This document shows, piece by piece, positions 22,013 through 36,611 of a DNA stretch of 64,000 nucleotides (position 1 is the first letter of the stretch; each line of letters starts with the position of its first letter). The notes beneath the pieces were generated by a model, which saw nothing but the letters and a program-made list of their open reading frames with translations, had not been told where the DNA came from and made no database searches. The translations under genes were made by a program, and so were the position numbers. Source of the DNA: Phaffia rhodozyma (Eukaryota; Basidiomycota; Tremellomycetes; Cystofilobasidiales; Mrakiaceae); the NCBI GenBank assembly GCA_014706385.1, contig JACGZH010000005.1:1240001-1304000 (forward strand), written 5' to 3'.

Positions 22013-23867
22013 ATGGCCTCCGCCATCGCAACACGCTCTCCACTCAAGCTAGCCATCATTGGTGCCGGACCGTCAGCTCTCTACTCGGCATCCCGTCTGC
22101 TGGCCCAGCTCCCAAAAGATTCGCCTCAAGGCAAAGATGTCGAGGTTCATGTGTACGAACGGTTGCCCGCTCCCCATGGGCTAGTTAGGTATGGCGTTGC
22201 TCCGGATCACCCGGAAGTGAAGGTAGGATTCTCTCTTTACCCTATCTTCTCACCCTTACTGTACCCTAGCTTACCCCTTTTTGCGCTTCCCGTCTGTCTC
22301 TCTGGAGTCGTAGAACGTTCAACACAAATTTGACCTTCTTCAGTCAGATAATCGATTCCGATTCTTCGGCAACGTCCATATCGGACCTCCTCCAGCCGAC
22401 AGCTCGGCCTCGGCCGAACGGACGACAACACTACCGCTTCGCTCTCTGACTCCCCACTACACCCACTTGTTGCTTTCCTACGGTTCCTCACTCTCCTCTT
22501 CACTCAGAAATGTATCTGGCTCCTCGGGTTCGCCAAAAGGCAGGCTTCGTAACGTCTTTACCGCGCTCGAGTTTGTCGGCTGGTATAATGGTCATCCCAG
22601 CTCCCGACATATTCGACCAGATCTCGAAAACGTCAGACATGTCACCATCATCGGTCAAGGCAACGTCGCGCTCGATTGCGCGAGGATCTTGCTTAAGAGA
22701 GTGGACGATTTAAAGGATACCGACATTCCAGATAGCGTGCTTGATATTCTTAAAAAATCATCCGTCCACACCGTCGAGGTTGTCGGTAGAAGAGGTGCCG
22801 GTCAGGTTGCGTTCACTACAAAAGAATTTAGAGAGATGATGAACCTCGATGGATGTGCTTTCGAGCCAATCGAGAAAGACGTGATCGAGCGGGCCATTCA
22901 CGACGTTGATCAGACACCTACTCCGGACGCCAGGATGAGAAAACGGCTGCTGGGTCTCATCGCCAAGGGAAACGGTCCCGTCCAGCCCTCGACCTCTTCT
23001 TTAAAGACTGGGACATTCAAATTAAGATTTCTGCGATCACCTAAATCATTCGATCCATCTCCAGAGTCACCCGACAAGATTGGTTCCATCACTTGGACAA
23101 AGAACGCACTGCTCAGTCCACCCGTTCCACCTGTCGCGACAACCGCGCCTAATTCCAATCCTAGCCCTAGTCCACCTCATTCGCCAGACCTTACGAGTCC
23201 TCAACAAGCACTGGCAATGCCGACGGCAGAGGAAATTACTACAGAGACGGACCTTGTTATCGAGAGTGTTGGCTATCGATCAGAAGGTCTAGAAGATGTT
23301 CCGTTTGATGAAGTCAAGGGAAGAATCAGAAACATGTCAGGCAGAGTGGTCGATCAGGATGGAGTGCCCGTCAGTCGACTTTTTCTTTTTCCCCTTTTCT
23401 CCTTTTTTTGCTTGCTTGTCAGCCATTATTGCCTTTCTTCTCTCCCTTGCACGCTTTCAAACGAAGAAAAGCTAATCTTCGATCGTAATTCTTCATGACA
23501 ATTAAAGATCCCCAACGTTTACTCTTCAGGTTGGGTCTCTAGGGGACCGATAGGTGTCATCGCGTCCACCATGTACGACGCTTATTCAACTATGGATCTT
23601 CTTTTGTCCGATCATTCTCTTCTCCCTCTTCCGTCTCCCTCTTCCTCCGAGACCTCTACCTTGATGCCGATCAAGACCTCGCTCGGACTTCAAACTCCGC
23701 CCCTCCAGGGCCTACCTTCTCAAATATCTTCGGCAGGCCAATCTGTCATCTCGTACGAATCTTGGAAAAAGATCGAACAGGCTGAATTGGAGAGAGGGCT
23801 TGCGAAAGGACGGACAGGATCGGAGAAGATCAGTACAGTAGAGGAGATGTTGGATGTTGTTTCATAG
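22013..23867 (+). CDS. ARH1: NADPH:adrenodoxin/ferredoxin oxidoreductase, mitochondrial
   Basis: Flavoprotein passing electrons from NADPH to mitochondrial ferredoxin for Fe-S cluster, heme A and ubiquinone synthesis. Three exons: 22013 to about 22219, about 22312-23369, and about 23510-23867. Diagnostic parts are the FAD loop IIGAGPSALYSASRLL, HGLVRYGVAPDHPEVK, then FVGWYNGHP. The NADPH loop IIGQGNVALDCARILL, VVGRRGAGQVAFT and the C-terminal PNVYSSGWVSRGPIGVIAS follow. The presequence before the FAD loop is only about 10 residues, short for a matrix protein. The third Gly of the FAD GxGxxG pattern is Ala. A Pro/Ser-rich insert (about 23110-23220) lies before the last conserved block. The C-tail of about 90 residues is longer than in yeast Arh1. 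Confidence 0.93.
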
Positions 23868-24281
23868 ATTGCTGATAATGAAATATAGATGGGGAGCTTG
23901 TGGATTGAAGGTTCTGTTGATTTCTCTTCTATTCTTCTGATATCTCCTTTCGTTCATTCTCTGTACCTGAAGGTCGGAGTTCGGGTAAGAGTTTTTTTTT
24001 CTCTCGAATGAGAAACCAAGAGGAATAAGGAGACAAAAAAGAGATCATGATATATGGGGCAAAGAAAATAGGGGTCGTTATGGCAAAAGAAAAAAAAAAG
24101 TCATATGTAGAGGGTGAAGAGAAAACATATGTCGTATTGAGTTGTGTATTAGCATGTGTATCAGACGAGGAAACACTAAGATTGGCATGCATGAATGAGA
24201 GGAGTTAAAGGAATAGGAAGAAAAGAGTTTAGAGTCTATAATGGACCAAGAAAGACAAAGGCGAGAAGGGAGATGATTGGT
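23868..24281. other. convergent intergenic ARH1 / FMP27
   Basis: 414 bp between converging 3' ends. A-rich on the plus strand; no gene or repeat seen. If the FMP27 last exon is placed differently its stop could move within 24282-24395. Confidence 0.5.
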
Positions 24282-27200
24282 CTAGCCGGAGCCGCCCTGG
24301 ACGTTCGACGTAAAGGATGTTGTCTATAGAATTCACATTCCCAGAGATATTGCGTCAATCACCTCTTTCCCAGACACCGCATCGCAGGACAGTTAATGAC
24401 TGAAAATTGGGAAAGAACTTACAGAAGCGAAATTTAGATTGGGAACTCTCTTGCGATCTTGAGGTAAATGTAATGCCTGTCTCAACAATCCACCAAACTT
24501 CGCTTTCGTTTTATTTCCCCCGCCACTGTCACCACTACCGAGACCACTGTGATCTACTGAACCCGATCCAGAGTAAGCAGATGAAGAATCCGAATTCGAA
24601 CTTGGGCTTTCTTGATCTTGACCTGGTTCACTCTCTACTGAAGAAGAAGATATCGAGACCGGAGAAGACACCCGAAGGATGGGTTGATCCTGTGGATTTG
24701 AGGTTGGGTTTCAGCTCGGTTAGTGAGCCCGCATACTTTTATCGACAGTCTAAGAGAAAAATAAAACAAGAGGGAAAGCCTACAAGGAAGGAACCATTGC
24801 CTAGATTATCTGACAGTCGAGTCGGAAGGGACCTCTTATCCTTCAGTGACTGCTTTTTGGTGGACCCCTTCGACGGCGGAGACCGCGCCGAGTTTCCTGT
24901 CTTTGTAAAGATCTGTTGGACGAGCTGTCCTTTCTGCTTCCAAGCGGCTTTGATCAGTTGATTTTTGAACTCGTGTACCAGGTCCTCAAAGCTAGCCGTC
25001 TTGTTCTGGAATGTTAGCGCGGGAGAGGTTATCCGGAAATCCCTCAGATCGGTGATGTTCTTGGCCTTGTCACCCTGTAGCGAACCATAGTAAGCATCCA
25101 AAAAGAGAACCGTTTAATCTTGAGGACACTCCTTGATTAAGAAAAACAGCAGGAAGGAGCCGCACCTTGTAGCTCAGAACAAAAGACGTGCTCTCTATGT
25201 GAATGGCGATGAACGTCCGGTTTCTAGAAGCTCGCACTACCGAACCTCAAAGATCATAAGTCAAGATAGATCTAAAAGTTCTAAACTCTCGTTGGAGTTC
25301 TCTTACCTCGCATTTCCTCAGCCTGAGTCTGCTCGTGCTTTTCTCTCTCGGTCGCAATCTTTTGAAGGCTCTGGCTTGACCTTGGCCGACTCAGCTTTTG
25401 TGACCCCGAAGGGGTCAGCGATACAGGCATATCGGCTCGGCTCAACGATGCTAGGCTAGAGCTTTCATTCTGAGATGTCAGACTCGCCATGGAATTTGAT
25501 CTGAAGGGCCGAGGGTGAGAGACCCCAGTATTCGAGGAGGCCAGTGAAATTGAACTTATGTTCTCTCCAGGCGCACTCAAAACTGTAGAGGACCCATCCG
25601 GTGATGTTCGGTGCATGCTGAAACGAGGGGCAGTGTGAGAATTCAAGGCGGCCAGATCAGTGGAAGTTTCGCTAGCGAAAGACGACATCGAGGGGTTTGA
25701 GTGGGCCATGGGCTGCTCGGTCTCGGTCGTGTTATCATACCCCTTGGGATGAGTCTTCTCCTGGAAGAAGTAGTTCAACATCTCTCGACCCGTCTTCCGT
25801 TCAATTTGAAGACGAACAGGATGAAGTCGGAGACCTATGTATTTGGAAGCGTTATGTAACATAGAATCAGCGTCTTCCTTGATAGTAGGATTCAAAATAA
25901 CAGAGATACTCACCAAAGTGCTGGACGATACTGATGCCACCAACCTAGGGTGCAGAAGGACTGATTCAGTTGTGTGATTCCTGCAACAAAGCGTCTTAGT
26001 CGAAAACTCACCGGGGCAAGAATAGTCCATTCAGCGACGATGAACGGGGACATCTTGATTAAAAAGGATATAACGATAAGACGACATGAGATAACTTTGA
26101 TCCACTAGCATCATAGGTGATACTTGAATGCTTACTCTGACTGAGTGATACTTTCCATCGACAAACCATCGAGAAAGCGCCTCTGGGAAGACTGCTTCAG
26201 GATGTCCATTGAGGGCTAGGAATACAGACAGTATCATTAAGATCCAACACATAGAGGTGTTTACTCTGAAAACGAAATATGTAAAACATACCTTGAAGAT
26301 CCAGAACCGTAAATTCATTAACAGTGGAGCCATCGACTCGACTCAAGTTTTGATATTGAGGAGATTTCAAAGTGAGCTTGGCTAGAAGATTCTTCTCCGA
26401 CGAAAGGAGATGCCAGCCGATCTCTGTCGATGTCGCTTCAAATCTGACAGCCGATTTATTGTTCCTTTGTTGATCATCCTTCACTTGTTGGGTAGCAGCG
26501 ATCGCCTCGAATACGAGACTGAGCTCCTCGGCAAGTTGTCCAGCTTGAGCTTTAAGTTGAGCCTGGAAGGAACTGTTCTCAGTATCGTCATGGTGGGCTT
26601 GATAGTCGGCTTTCATTCGCTGGCATTCCCGAATCCGATGCTGGAGGATCTGAACCACATCGGCAGTCCCGGAGAGATTTGAATGGTCGAAAGAGTAGAC
26701 GAAATTCTGAAGCTTTTTATTCTTCGCTTGTTGGCTAGAACACAGCAGGACAGCAGTATACGATAAATGATGAGCAGGTAGGCACATAAGCTGATAAACT
26801 CAGACATCACTTACATAGGATCTTGGTAGAGTAGCAAGTTGTTGACAACATTATAGAAGGAAGCAAACTGCTCTGGAGTTGCGATAACACCAAAGCGAGG
26901 GACATGTACTGCGACAAGATCCTAAGGTTAGGTAGGAGGGAATATATGGGTCAAATAGTGAGAACGTATTCCTACTCAATGCCTATGCATCATGAAAAAA
27001 GCAAATGGACGAACGGTATGACTTTGAAGATGTTCGGCTCCGAGATCAGCTTTCGAGAGGACCTTGGCTGTTGTGTTTCGCAATCGAAGAAGGTTGAACT
27101 TGTCGTATTGAATTGCGGCATCCGTGTGAGACACAACTCTTTCGAAGTCATCAGTATTGTGCAGACGTGAGTCTAACAGAATCTCCAAAGGAACAAAACC

Positions 27201-30200
27201 AGAGCTTCGGTTCTGATTGGAAAGAGCAGATAGCTTTGTCGGATAGAATGCTTGGAGAGAGGACATGTTGGTATATGTTCTATCATATAGCAAAAAAAGC
27301 GGTTTGATCTAAGCCCTGCACAAGAAGTTAATTGATCCTATTTTGGAGGCTCACCTTCGCATAACCTTAGCATTCACTGGATCGTCCATATCCTGCTTAT
27401 CAAAGACTGTATACATCTGTACCTCCGTTGATAGAGCCGCCAAAACTACAGCCGAGTCATCATCGACAACGCTACAGAGGGCAATCTGTGGCTTGATGAG
27501 TGAGAGATGATGACTTTGCTCAATTTCGAAGTCGTCTGTAAGACCCGTCCAGGGATCAGGTGTGGGTGCGACGCCGTCTCGGTGAATGAAAGTTCTTTGT
27601 GATTGTCCTTGTTGAGGTCCTAATTCTTCTTCTTCTGAACGACTACCTGTCAGTATTTCCTTAGAGATCATGTTGAGGATTCCCTTGGTGAGGGCTGCTC
27701 CGGCTGCTTGTGTGGTAGGTATTTTCATGGCTGGAGGTGGAGATGGAGGTGCGGCCGGTTTCTTGTGAGGTTCGTTGGCAGCCGGTTGATCCGGATGCTT
27801 GGAGGATGTAGATGTCATCTCACGGATAAACTTGACGGCTCTGAAGAAAATTCAGAGAAGGAAACGTGATCAACACGAAGAGCTGAAAAATGACGAGTCT
27901 AAAATGACACTCACAAACTACTCATATGATACTCAAATCCACGCCATGCTCTCGCATGATAGTAATACTTGAGAACAATCTAAAAACCCCGTAGAAGCCA
28001 TGAGTGTGGCACGACAACGCGGAAATAAGTGATGTTCGAAACCCAACTTACATTCCGACTATGATTACTCCATGTGACTCTAGGAAAGTGAGCTTGATAT
28101 GAATTTCCGAAGCGAGCGTGTCTAGGAGAGGCAGCGTCAAGGGGGGCAGATTCTTGCCGGTTGTGTCCCGACACATGGAATGTAGGCTTTTCGTCGAAAT
28201 CTTCATCCTTGTCAGACTCGCGAAGTTCATGGATGTGACGGTCAAGAACTGCAATTTTTTGTTTTAGTGAGTCCTGTACTGAGACTTCGCTCTATTGATG
28301 TTTTATGTCGATGGCAAAGCAGTAAGTATTTATCGGAGTGATGTACTACTAGGGCATGGATAGCGTCGACTCACCTCAGCAGAGACCCCATCCGCCATAA
28401 AATCCCGGCCTTTTGTAGCATCGTCGCCTTGATACTGATCCAATATATCCTGTAAATTTTTTCTGCGATGCTCAGCAAAGTCGGTTTGCACACCCAGTGT
28501 ACCTGAAGTAGATTCAGAGACATTTTTTCAAGCCAGTCAGTATGCAACTGTGACTGAAAGTACGGAAAGCACATATGCATACGAAGGACAATATATCCCA
28601 AGATGATAGCTGAGGAGAAAGATAGCGGGACATACTTTTGAATTGGCCAAGAAAACACTGTATTCCGTAAATAGAAGCAAAGGTAAGAAGTTATAACTAA
28701 AATTGCGAGCCGTATCTTCAAAATAGGAAAACAGTACACAACTAACCAAATGTGAAGGCTCTTTACCGAACTTCGATGCTTGTCTAGGATCCGAGTCAGA
28801 ACGTTGATTGCTGTCTTCACTGTCTTTACGAGGCAAACAACAGTCACCTGCTCGCTTTGTGTACGTAAAACGAGGGCATAATGCTAGAGGATGAAGTTCG
28901 ACTTTGGGTTTTCGATCACTAGGCCGCCAGTCGGTCTCTACATAATCGTCAAAGTCGAACCATATCGGATCGGAGAGAGGAGCGCCTTGGGTCGAGAACT
29001 TGTCGTCTAAAAACGTGCTCTCATCCAACTTCACATTTGAGTTTTCTGGTTCTTTGATGTGAGCGAACAAAGCTCGAAGGTCAAGATTATCGAGCTAAAA
29101 GATGATGTCAAAAAAATCAGAGTGAGAACGATTCGAGAAACCCCAGAGTTGCTGACAGTTTTTGCTTACAACTACATCGGCCGCATAGAAGGGCTTGTGA
29201 AGGACCTTCTTAGTTCGGTTGAGCTTTGCATTAGTAACCGTTCGCTGTTCTTCTCTCTGGTGTAAGTCGGCCTGAAAATGAGCGAGTTGAACTTTCAACC
29301 CCAAAAGAGAGCCTTCTCCAGACTCCCAATCGGCTTTGCTCTCATAGCGGTATAAGTGGCTGATGAAAAGCGGAGATAAATCAAAGCGATACTGATGGCA
29401 TCGAACGGACAAGCAAAACCTTGATGGTTAGCATTATGTCGCGAAGAAACCATGTTGAACGAAACATTCATACCTTGAAAGTCGCCATAGCTTTCCCAAA
29501 TTTCTTGGATGGTGGTGGAGAATTTGGAAACAGGCGCCCTTGTCGAATAGGCAGTGTCATGTTGCCTCCAAACAGTCTGAGAACCACACAGAAAACATCA
29601 CTTTCCGTAAATGTATTACATTTGCACATGTATAGAGCAGAACCGCTTACCTCCACCATGCAAAGAAGTGGGCAAATCCTTTCGGAGAGAAGTGAAAAGA
29701 ATTGTACCCATCTAAGAAACCGGGTTCGCCTTTATCTATTCCCCGTCTGCGAATGGGAGATACAACAGACATTGACGCATGTATATAATTCGATCTGAAT
29801 CCTCGGAAAGAGTCATACGTCTTCTGTATCGGAGAAACAGGGAGCTCGGGGTAAGAAGTGTAATAAAGGTAGCCACTAGGATGCAGATAAGACTCACAGG
29901 GTCGTGATGCTTTGCAATCGCTTCAGGGGTTTTCATGACGACAGTATAATGAGGTTTGAAGTCAAACATTCTACATTTGCGTTGTAACGGAGGACCTGAA
30001 CATGACTCGCATTCATCCCCGCAAGTGCGCTGGGATGTGACCATCAAAGTAGAATGTATAAGTTTCTGGCTGAGATAAGCTGTCTGAATTCGAATCTCAA
30101 CTCACCTCTATCATAAATCCCCAACCAACCCGGGCACCGTTGGTAAACTTTGCACAAATCTTCCGAAGAATCTTTTTTGACCTGGGGTGATATTCCCTCT

Positions 30201-33200
30201 CGACATTAACATCGTCATCGGAATCGGGATCAGGATTTCCCATAGCCTTTTGATCCTGAAGATCTCGGAAACTATCAGATACGCGTGAAAGAGAAGAGAA
30301 GCATGAGCAACATATAGAGTATCATGTTTGTTGGCAAAGTTGCTCACTCTGGGATGGCAAACAGTAGAGAATCTGCTTCAATCTGTACGAGTTCTCGTTC
30401 TTCATTTGGTTGGTTGATCATCAATCTTGGTTTGCCTGTCCAAGCTAAGACGAAACCAGCGCCATGCTCAACGATATCGTACGGATTCCGTGATCCTGTT
30501 CAGAATTTTCATAAACAAGATCAGTAGGTGTTGAAATGAATGCGCATAAAATTGATTGCCGACCTTTGGCATGGACGTGCAAAGGCCCAAAGAAAGAGAT
30601 ATCGATTGTCCAATGCAACACGAGGCGTAGTTTGTCCCAGAATCCCATCCGTTCTGATGGATCTCGGGGAGGATGCGAGAGTGTCTGAGTAGTTTCGGCA
30701 GCAACAAAACCCCCGATTGATAGTAAAAGAATAGGCGGATACATCGTTGTGACAGTAAGTAGACTGCTGGAAGAGTTGGAAACCGAATAACTTACTTACC
30801 TCTATAACCTTCATAAGATCTTGAATTCCTGGCTGGTATGATGCTCCCCAACAAAAGTCGGTTACGCTAGAAGTGTTGACTCTGATTACAGGCGCAGCAT
30901 ATGTTTTAACAGGCATGACTGTTTTAGCCACCGAGAGCTGGAAAGAAGAAGCTCCTTCGGCCCCTAAATCAGGAGGAATCACAACTGTCGGAACCCAGAA
31001 GTATGACCCTTCCTCCGCTAGTTCTTCTCCGATAACTAGATCGGTCTCAAATTCAAACGCCTTCTTCAATCCATGTTGGGAACTTTCTAGAGGAGGAAGA
31101 TTAAACAGAGGTATAGGGTCTTGATGGAAAGAGTGTTGACAAAATAAATTATATGTTGCAACATAAGCTGTTGGCTCGAGTCATGGCTTAGAGATGGAAA
31201 GAAGACATAGATAAGAATGAAGACTCACAATCACGCAAGACCCATTTTGCGCTATCCAAGAGCCAATGGATATGAAGCGGTACCAAAAGCGAGAACTTTG
31301 TAGAATGAGGTAACTTGTTTCCGCGCTCGTACAAGAAGTCCTTGAGCTCCTGAGGCTTTAGAGAGAGCGCAGACAAGGAGAGATCTACGCCGGAAAACAT
31401 TATCCTGAACATAGGTGCTGAACGAACAGGTGGAAGAACGTCAATGGGTAGCCGAGGGTCAGGACGAGAAGGTCCATAAACCCGGCGGAGGGCTTCATCC
31501 TCTCGGCGGCCCTATGAGAATAAATTCGAAAGTTCGGTGATATAAGAAACGACTATACTAAACTGACTGTCTTATACACGGAAGGAGTACAACCGTCAGA
31601 AGATGGACAAACCTGTTCCCGAACAGCATTTCGATGCCTCCTAATCCAGTTTGTCGAATTGAACATGTGAAGCCTATTTCGGGCGTCCTCGATCGAAACC
31701 GAGTGCTTGTCCGTAAATTCCCATCTTGAAGTATTCAACATCTCATTTACTGCGAGAGCCGGTTGATGATCTTTTGAAGACCTGATAGCTCTGACTTTAG
31801 CCTCAAACGCATCTTCTCTCTCAAGCCTCGCCTGTTGCTCCTCTAAGCCTACCCTCCAGATTAGATTCAATTTGGTTTCCATCGGATCATCCTTGGCTTC
31901 AAAGGTGACGACGTTACACTTCAAATGGATATTAGGGACGTGTTTCGGTCCCTCGACTTTAGGAGCCAGAACAAGGCTCATATTCGACTCCTTGAACATC
32001 AAGATAATGTGCTTGACGGCCTTTATGGTGATATTGATGTTGAGAATCAACTGGGAAAGCTTGTACGAGTAAGGAATTCGAAGTCGCATTCCATCGATAT
32101 TGGCTGCAATATCTGATTGGAAGCCTCTTCTAGTAATCGCGACTCGTACTTTCCGCAGTCGGAACAACTCTTCCCACTTGGTCCTTTGTCGCGGGCTAGG
32201 GACGAGAGCCAGGGCGGTATCTAGGTCAAAAGAGACTTCGCCCGGATGAGACAGGCCAATGCTAACATTCCGGAGGCGAACAAAAATGCGCTCTCCAAGA
32301 GGAAGATCTACATCGAGGTGGAGAGAGCTAAGAACCACGTGAAGCGTGAATGGAAGAGCTTTGAGAGAAGATTGTGGCGACGGTGAGCGAGAGGGAGGGC
32401 AAGAAGAGGTAGATTCACTGAAGGATAATTTAGTTGATTGAGATAGAGAAGATGACGCTGACGGTTTAAGGCTTTTGATGGCGTCAATAGCACACATAAC
32501 ACAATAGAGGTGAGAGAGATTGATCCTAGCGCTTATACTTCCAAGGTCGATTGACAAAGTATGTTCCGAAGCGATATCCGTATCCAGCTTTGTTCGGAGC
32601 AACAGTCGACTTTCAACTAGAGGAATGCGTAGAGGTGTGCTCGACTTCTCGGCTGCCGTCAAACCAAACGGATCGGAAATTGATGAATCTGCCGATCCTA
32701 GAGGATGCGAGTCGGTGTGACTTTTTTTCTTCTCTTTTTTCTCACCGTCACTCTCTTCATCTCCTTTTAATTCCTGCCCTCGATGAACTTGTTGAAAATC
32801 CCAAGCGATGAGCCCAGCATCTTTACCCTCAGGAACAGGAAACATCGCCGCATATGGTGTGAATAGTTTGGTGTTAGTTGAATGGCCAGATGCGAAACTA
32901 CGAGCATTGAAGATTGGTCGGAACGAGAAATCATGGGACTGCATTGCGATAAGAGCCGCCAAACCTCCTTTCTTAGATGCACCATCTGTAGCGAATGCGG
33001 CAGCCTGTACAGCAATGTCTGGAGGGAGGTGCAAAGCTGTTCGGGTTGGACTCGACTTGATCGAGGCGAGCTCGACGTGTTGGGGCTGATAATAGCAGTA
33101 CTCCCAAACCGGTCGGGCCTTCACGAACAACCCGCGCAACAAACCTTTCTGGCAAGAAGGATTGGGATCTAGTGCGGCGATCACTAAGGTGACACTCTCA

Positions 33201-36200
33201 ATAGAGACGTGCGCACAAAGACCCACAGGAAGACGCCGGAAGAGTGAAGCTTCATCAGTTGCATCCTGGGGTGACGAATCTTGGGGAGGAGTAGAATATC
33301 GTTTGAGGCGTTGCCTGAAAGCTTCAACAGGGATCATGAACTGAGACAAGTTCTCAATTGCTGATGGATCCCAAAGATCTCCGCGGACTTCTCCTACCGT
33401 ATATATCAGATCGATCATGGTCGTCGTATCATCAAGCGCTAAACCATCGCTGACTGGAAGGGAGGATGACTCCAAGACCTGATGTAGTCTTCCTTTGCAG
33501 GTCGAATGGCTCGAGCTGATACTGAGAATAGGCAGATCATGGAAGGCGTCCAGTTCTAATGCGCGCGGATTCGTATCTCGAAGAGATATTTGCATGGACT
33601 TTATCGACCCAGCAGACTCAAACACGAACAGAGAGGCGTACGGCAGAGCTCGGATTGAAGAATGACCGCTATTCGGTCTGGTATTCCTATCAGTAGAAAG
33701 AGATATAGATGATCGAGAGGAATGTTTGATTAGCATCGTCTTCTAACAAGGCTTATGAAATGCAACTGTAGTACACTCACTTCTTGGATTTCTTGGGAAC
33801 AAAACCTTGATGCTCTCCGTTTGCAGCAAATGATCCTCCGCCACACTCAAATACAAAGGCAGGCCGACAGACGGAGTCTGGTCCTTCTGCCGACAAGACT
33901 AAATTCACCTCTCCGAGACTCGCAGCGCATGCAAACCGAGGAAATTTGGAGACTATACTCCTACTAAGCGAGAACAACGGCAAGGGAGGTTCTGGCATAT
34001 GGTCTGATGGGGGCTCTTCATAGGTATGACCAAAGTCAGAAGAAGTAGCGCGATCAAATGCTTTTTGTTCTTTCTCCAACTGCCTTCTCGCTTTCCTCGC
34101 CAGTACAAGCGCCTCTAAATCCTCCAACTCTGCCGTCCCCTTGAATTTTTTCAACTCTGACTCACACACCATCAATCGCTCGTTTGGATCATCCGCAAAC
34201 AATGCCGGCTTTTTTCCACTGCCAAATCCTTTCTTCAATCTTAGAAGATTCGTATACATATTGATCCGTGCCCCTTCTATCTGAATCAACGGCTTCAAGC
34301 TTTGGCCTCCGAACCAAGGATAGATATGATGCTTCTTCCAGGGTCCGATGGAGAGGATTGCTGACTGTAATTCACAGCCTATCGATCGGTTCGATTCCGA
34401 GTCGTGAGGTCTCTGAATACCTCTATATGATCGATACAGCGCACAGGTATCTATATGAGAGACTCGATAGGTCGACAAGAATCCTTTGAGAGCAAGTTCG
34501 AGAGGAAGGATTCGGGTCTGAGATGAATTGTGAATATGAGATCCATTTTCAGAATCGGATTCAGAGTCGAATGGATGATTGACGGTGAATGACTGTCTGT
34601 TAGGAAATACAGTTGAAGGTGACTCATTCTGCTCTAGTATCAGTTCGGCATAAGAGACTACCACAAGAGGTATGCGAACTTGAAGTAGATGAAATGCTTT
34701 GATAAAATTCTAATGTGGGGAAGCTCTTTGTGAGCTCTAGAACGAAGATCATAAGGTGAACACAACAGAAATAAGATATACTAACCTGCTTCTTGACGTT
34801 CTTCTTGTTATTCGCATCGTCTACCTTTGAGTTCCTCTCCAACGTGATCTCTGACGTGAACTCGACAGATTCCTCCGCTGTTTTCTCTTTTTCCCTCATC
34901 TTCTCTAACCTAGCCTTGAATTCACTCTCTCTTAGCCGCTTCGCCCGCTTTCTTTCGTCCACGAACGCCTCGACCGCGTTCAGTCCGACCGCGATTTTCC
35001 CATCGAACCCAGCCTCGATGATCACTGTTTGTTCGCCTATGAGCTCAATTCCTGGTCCGAATTGATGTCCAACACTTAAACTGAGCGGGCCTTGAAGGTT
35101 AATCATAGACCTACAGGCCTCATTGACAGTTGGCTCGTTTGACGATCTTAGAATCGACGGAAGAGACGAATCAAGGGTATATGCGCCTATCGATTTGGAC
35201 CCGAAAGATCCTAATAGCGCAGAGGGAAGCGACGCAAAGGAAGTCGATCTTTTGAAGGGCAGCTCGAAAGACGTCGAGGTAGAGGTACGTCGACGGCGAG
35301 GTGTAGGGCTTGTAGAGGGTGATAATTTCTCGGGGTATGCGCTTGGAGAGGTCTTTGGCCCAAGAGAGCTGAATGTTGATGCCCGTTTGAGCCTCTTCTC
35401 TGAGACACCGTCCGGAGGTCCCCCTCTGGGAGCTTCGATCGCCTTGATCTCAATTCCCCCTTCGTTTGGGATCTCTAGCACAATTCTACCAACCCCAACC
35501 GATTTACCTATTCCTCTTTTCCAGACATTGTTCACAATAGCTCTGAACCATCTTGCTTGGTTTTGTGCTCGGCGGACGCGTCCTTCTCTAACGATGGATT
35601 TGTGACCAGACACATGAGGGTTGAAATCAGGTGCTTGCAGATCAACCGACGTACTGATCCTCAGCTTTCCTTTGAGGGACGCAAGGAATCCTTGGATGAT
35701 GGTTTCTCCGTTTTGGTCAACCTCTTCCTTCTCGCTGTCAAGCTGCACCCGCTGGAAGAATTTCAGCTTGACGTCCCCGACAATCTCAACGTCGACAAGC
35801 TTGGCGAGTCCTGGAGTCGCGTTAAATGCGCTTCGGAGGGATTTCTCAAGTGCTTTCCGGAGAAGCCGTTTAGAGCGTCTTTTGAGCTGGGTGTAGAAGG
35901 GACTGCTAGCTTGAGAGGGATCTGGAAAATAACCTCCGGCCGACTCCGAGAACGCGTAGGGAGAGAATATAGCGGAACCACCAGTAGCAGCGGAGAGTAG
36001 TGAGGGTCGAGAAGTATTCGATATAGAGGGTGGACGGCTTGAGTCTTCTGGTGACGGAGAGAATTGAGGGGTAAGCAATCCAGAAGGCCGCCGTTGATCT
36101 GGGGAGTCAAAGATCTGAGGAGAACTCAGAATGGAGCCTGGAGGAGTGGCATGGGCTCCAAGTGGGTGTGAGGAGAACGGAGATCCGGGTACGCTCGCTG

Positions 36201-36611
36201 CTGGCGGAGCAGAGCTAGAAGGCTCGGCAGTTGTTTCTTCTATGAACACGTCAACGTCTTCGATTGTCAACGTCAGCCATGACCGAGCTCGCCGGGACCG
36301 ATCATACCAATGGAAGACGTATCCCACTCTTCAGGAATTGAAATTTCAACAGCCATATGAGCCTGGGTAGATGGCAACGATATAAATCATGAAGAAACGA
36401 CCAACCTCCCAACCTTCAGACTGACAGCTCTATCCACGCCGTCAGTAGACTGAGTTGTCTGCCAATGGATGCCCTTCACGCTCGTCAGACTTATGGTTCT
36501 GATCGAAAGTTGCTTAGAGAAAATGGAGGTGACCAGAGGAATGAGCCGACGAAGAAGAAAGTAAGTACTCGCTACAAAAGCGAGAGCTGTGAGAAGTGCT
36601 CTAATCGACAT
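24282..36611 (-). CDS. FMP27: bridge-like lipid-transfer protein, FMP27/BLTP2 (Hobbit/SABRE) family
   Basis: A 12.3-kb gene for a protein on the order of 3,000 residues (not summed exactly). The family forms long hydrophobic grooves at ER-plasma membrane contacts for bulk lipid transfer. The first coding exon (36611-36406) encodes an N-terminal membrane anchor (FVASTYFLLRRLIPLVTSIF) then SLTSVKGIHW. It joins 36328 onward as KVGRVGYVFHWYDRS, and large exons run to about 31560. Smaller exons follow with the family segments DDYVETDWRPSDRKP, CPRFTYTKRA, HHLSLIKPQIAL and KNITDLRDFRITSP. An upstream codon at 36770 is GTG, so the ATG at 36611 is used. The 3' end is tentative: splicing at 24421 to about 24296 ends NFASGGSG at 24282. 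Ser-rich linkers are long. Antisense open frames throughout are shadows. Confidence 0.85.

Noticed and set aside
31553..36327. Treating the long minus-strand frames as separate genes
   Set aside because: They are joined by short GT-AG introns in phase and together follow the FMP27/BLTP2 order from N-terminal anchor to C-terminal block.
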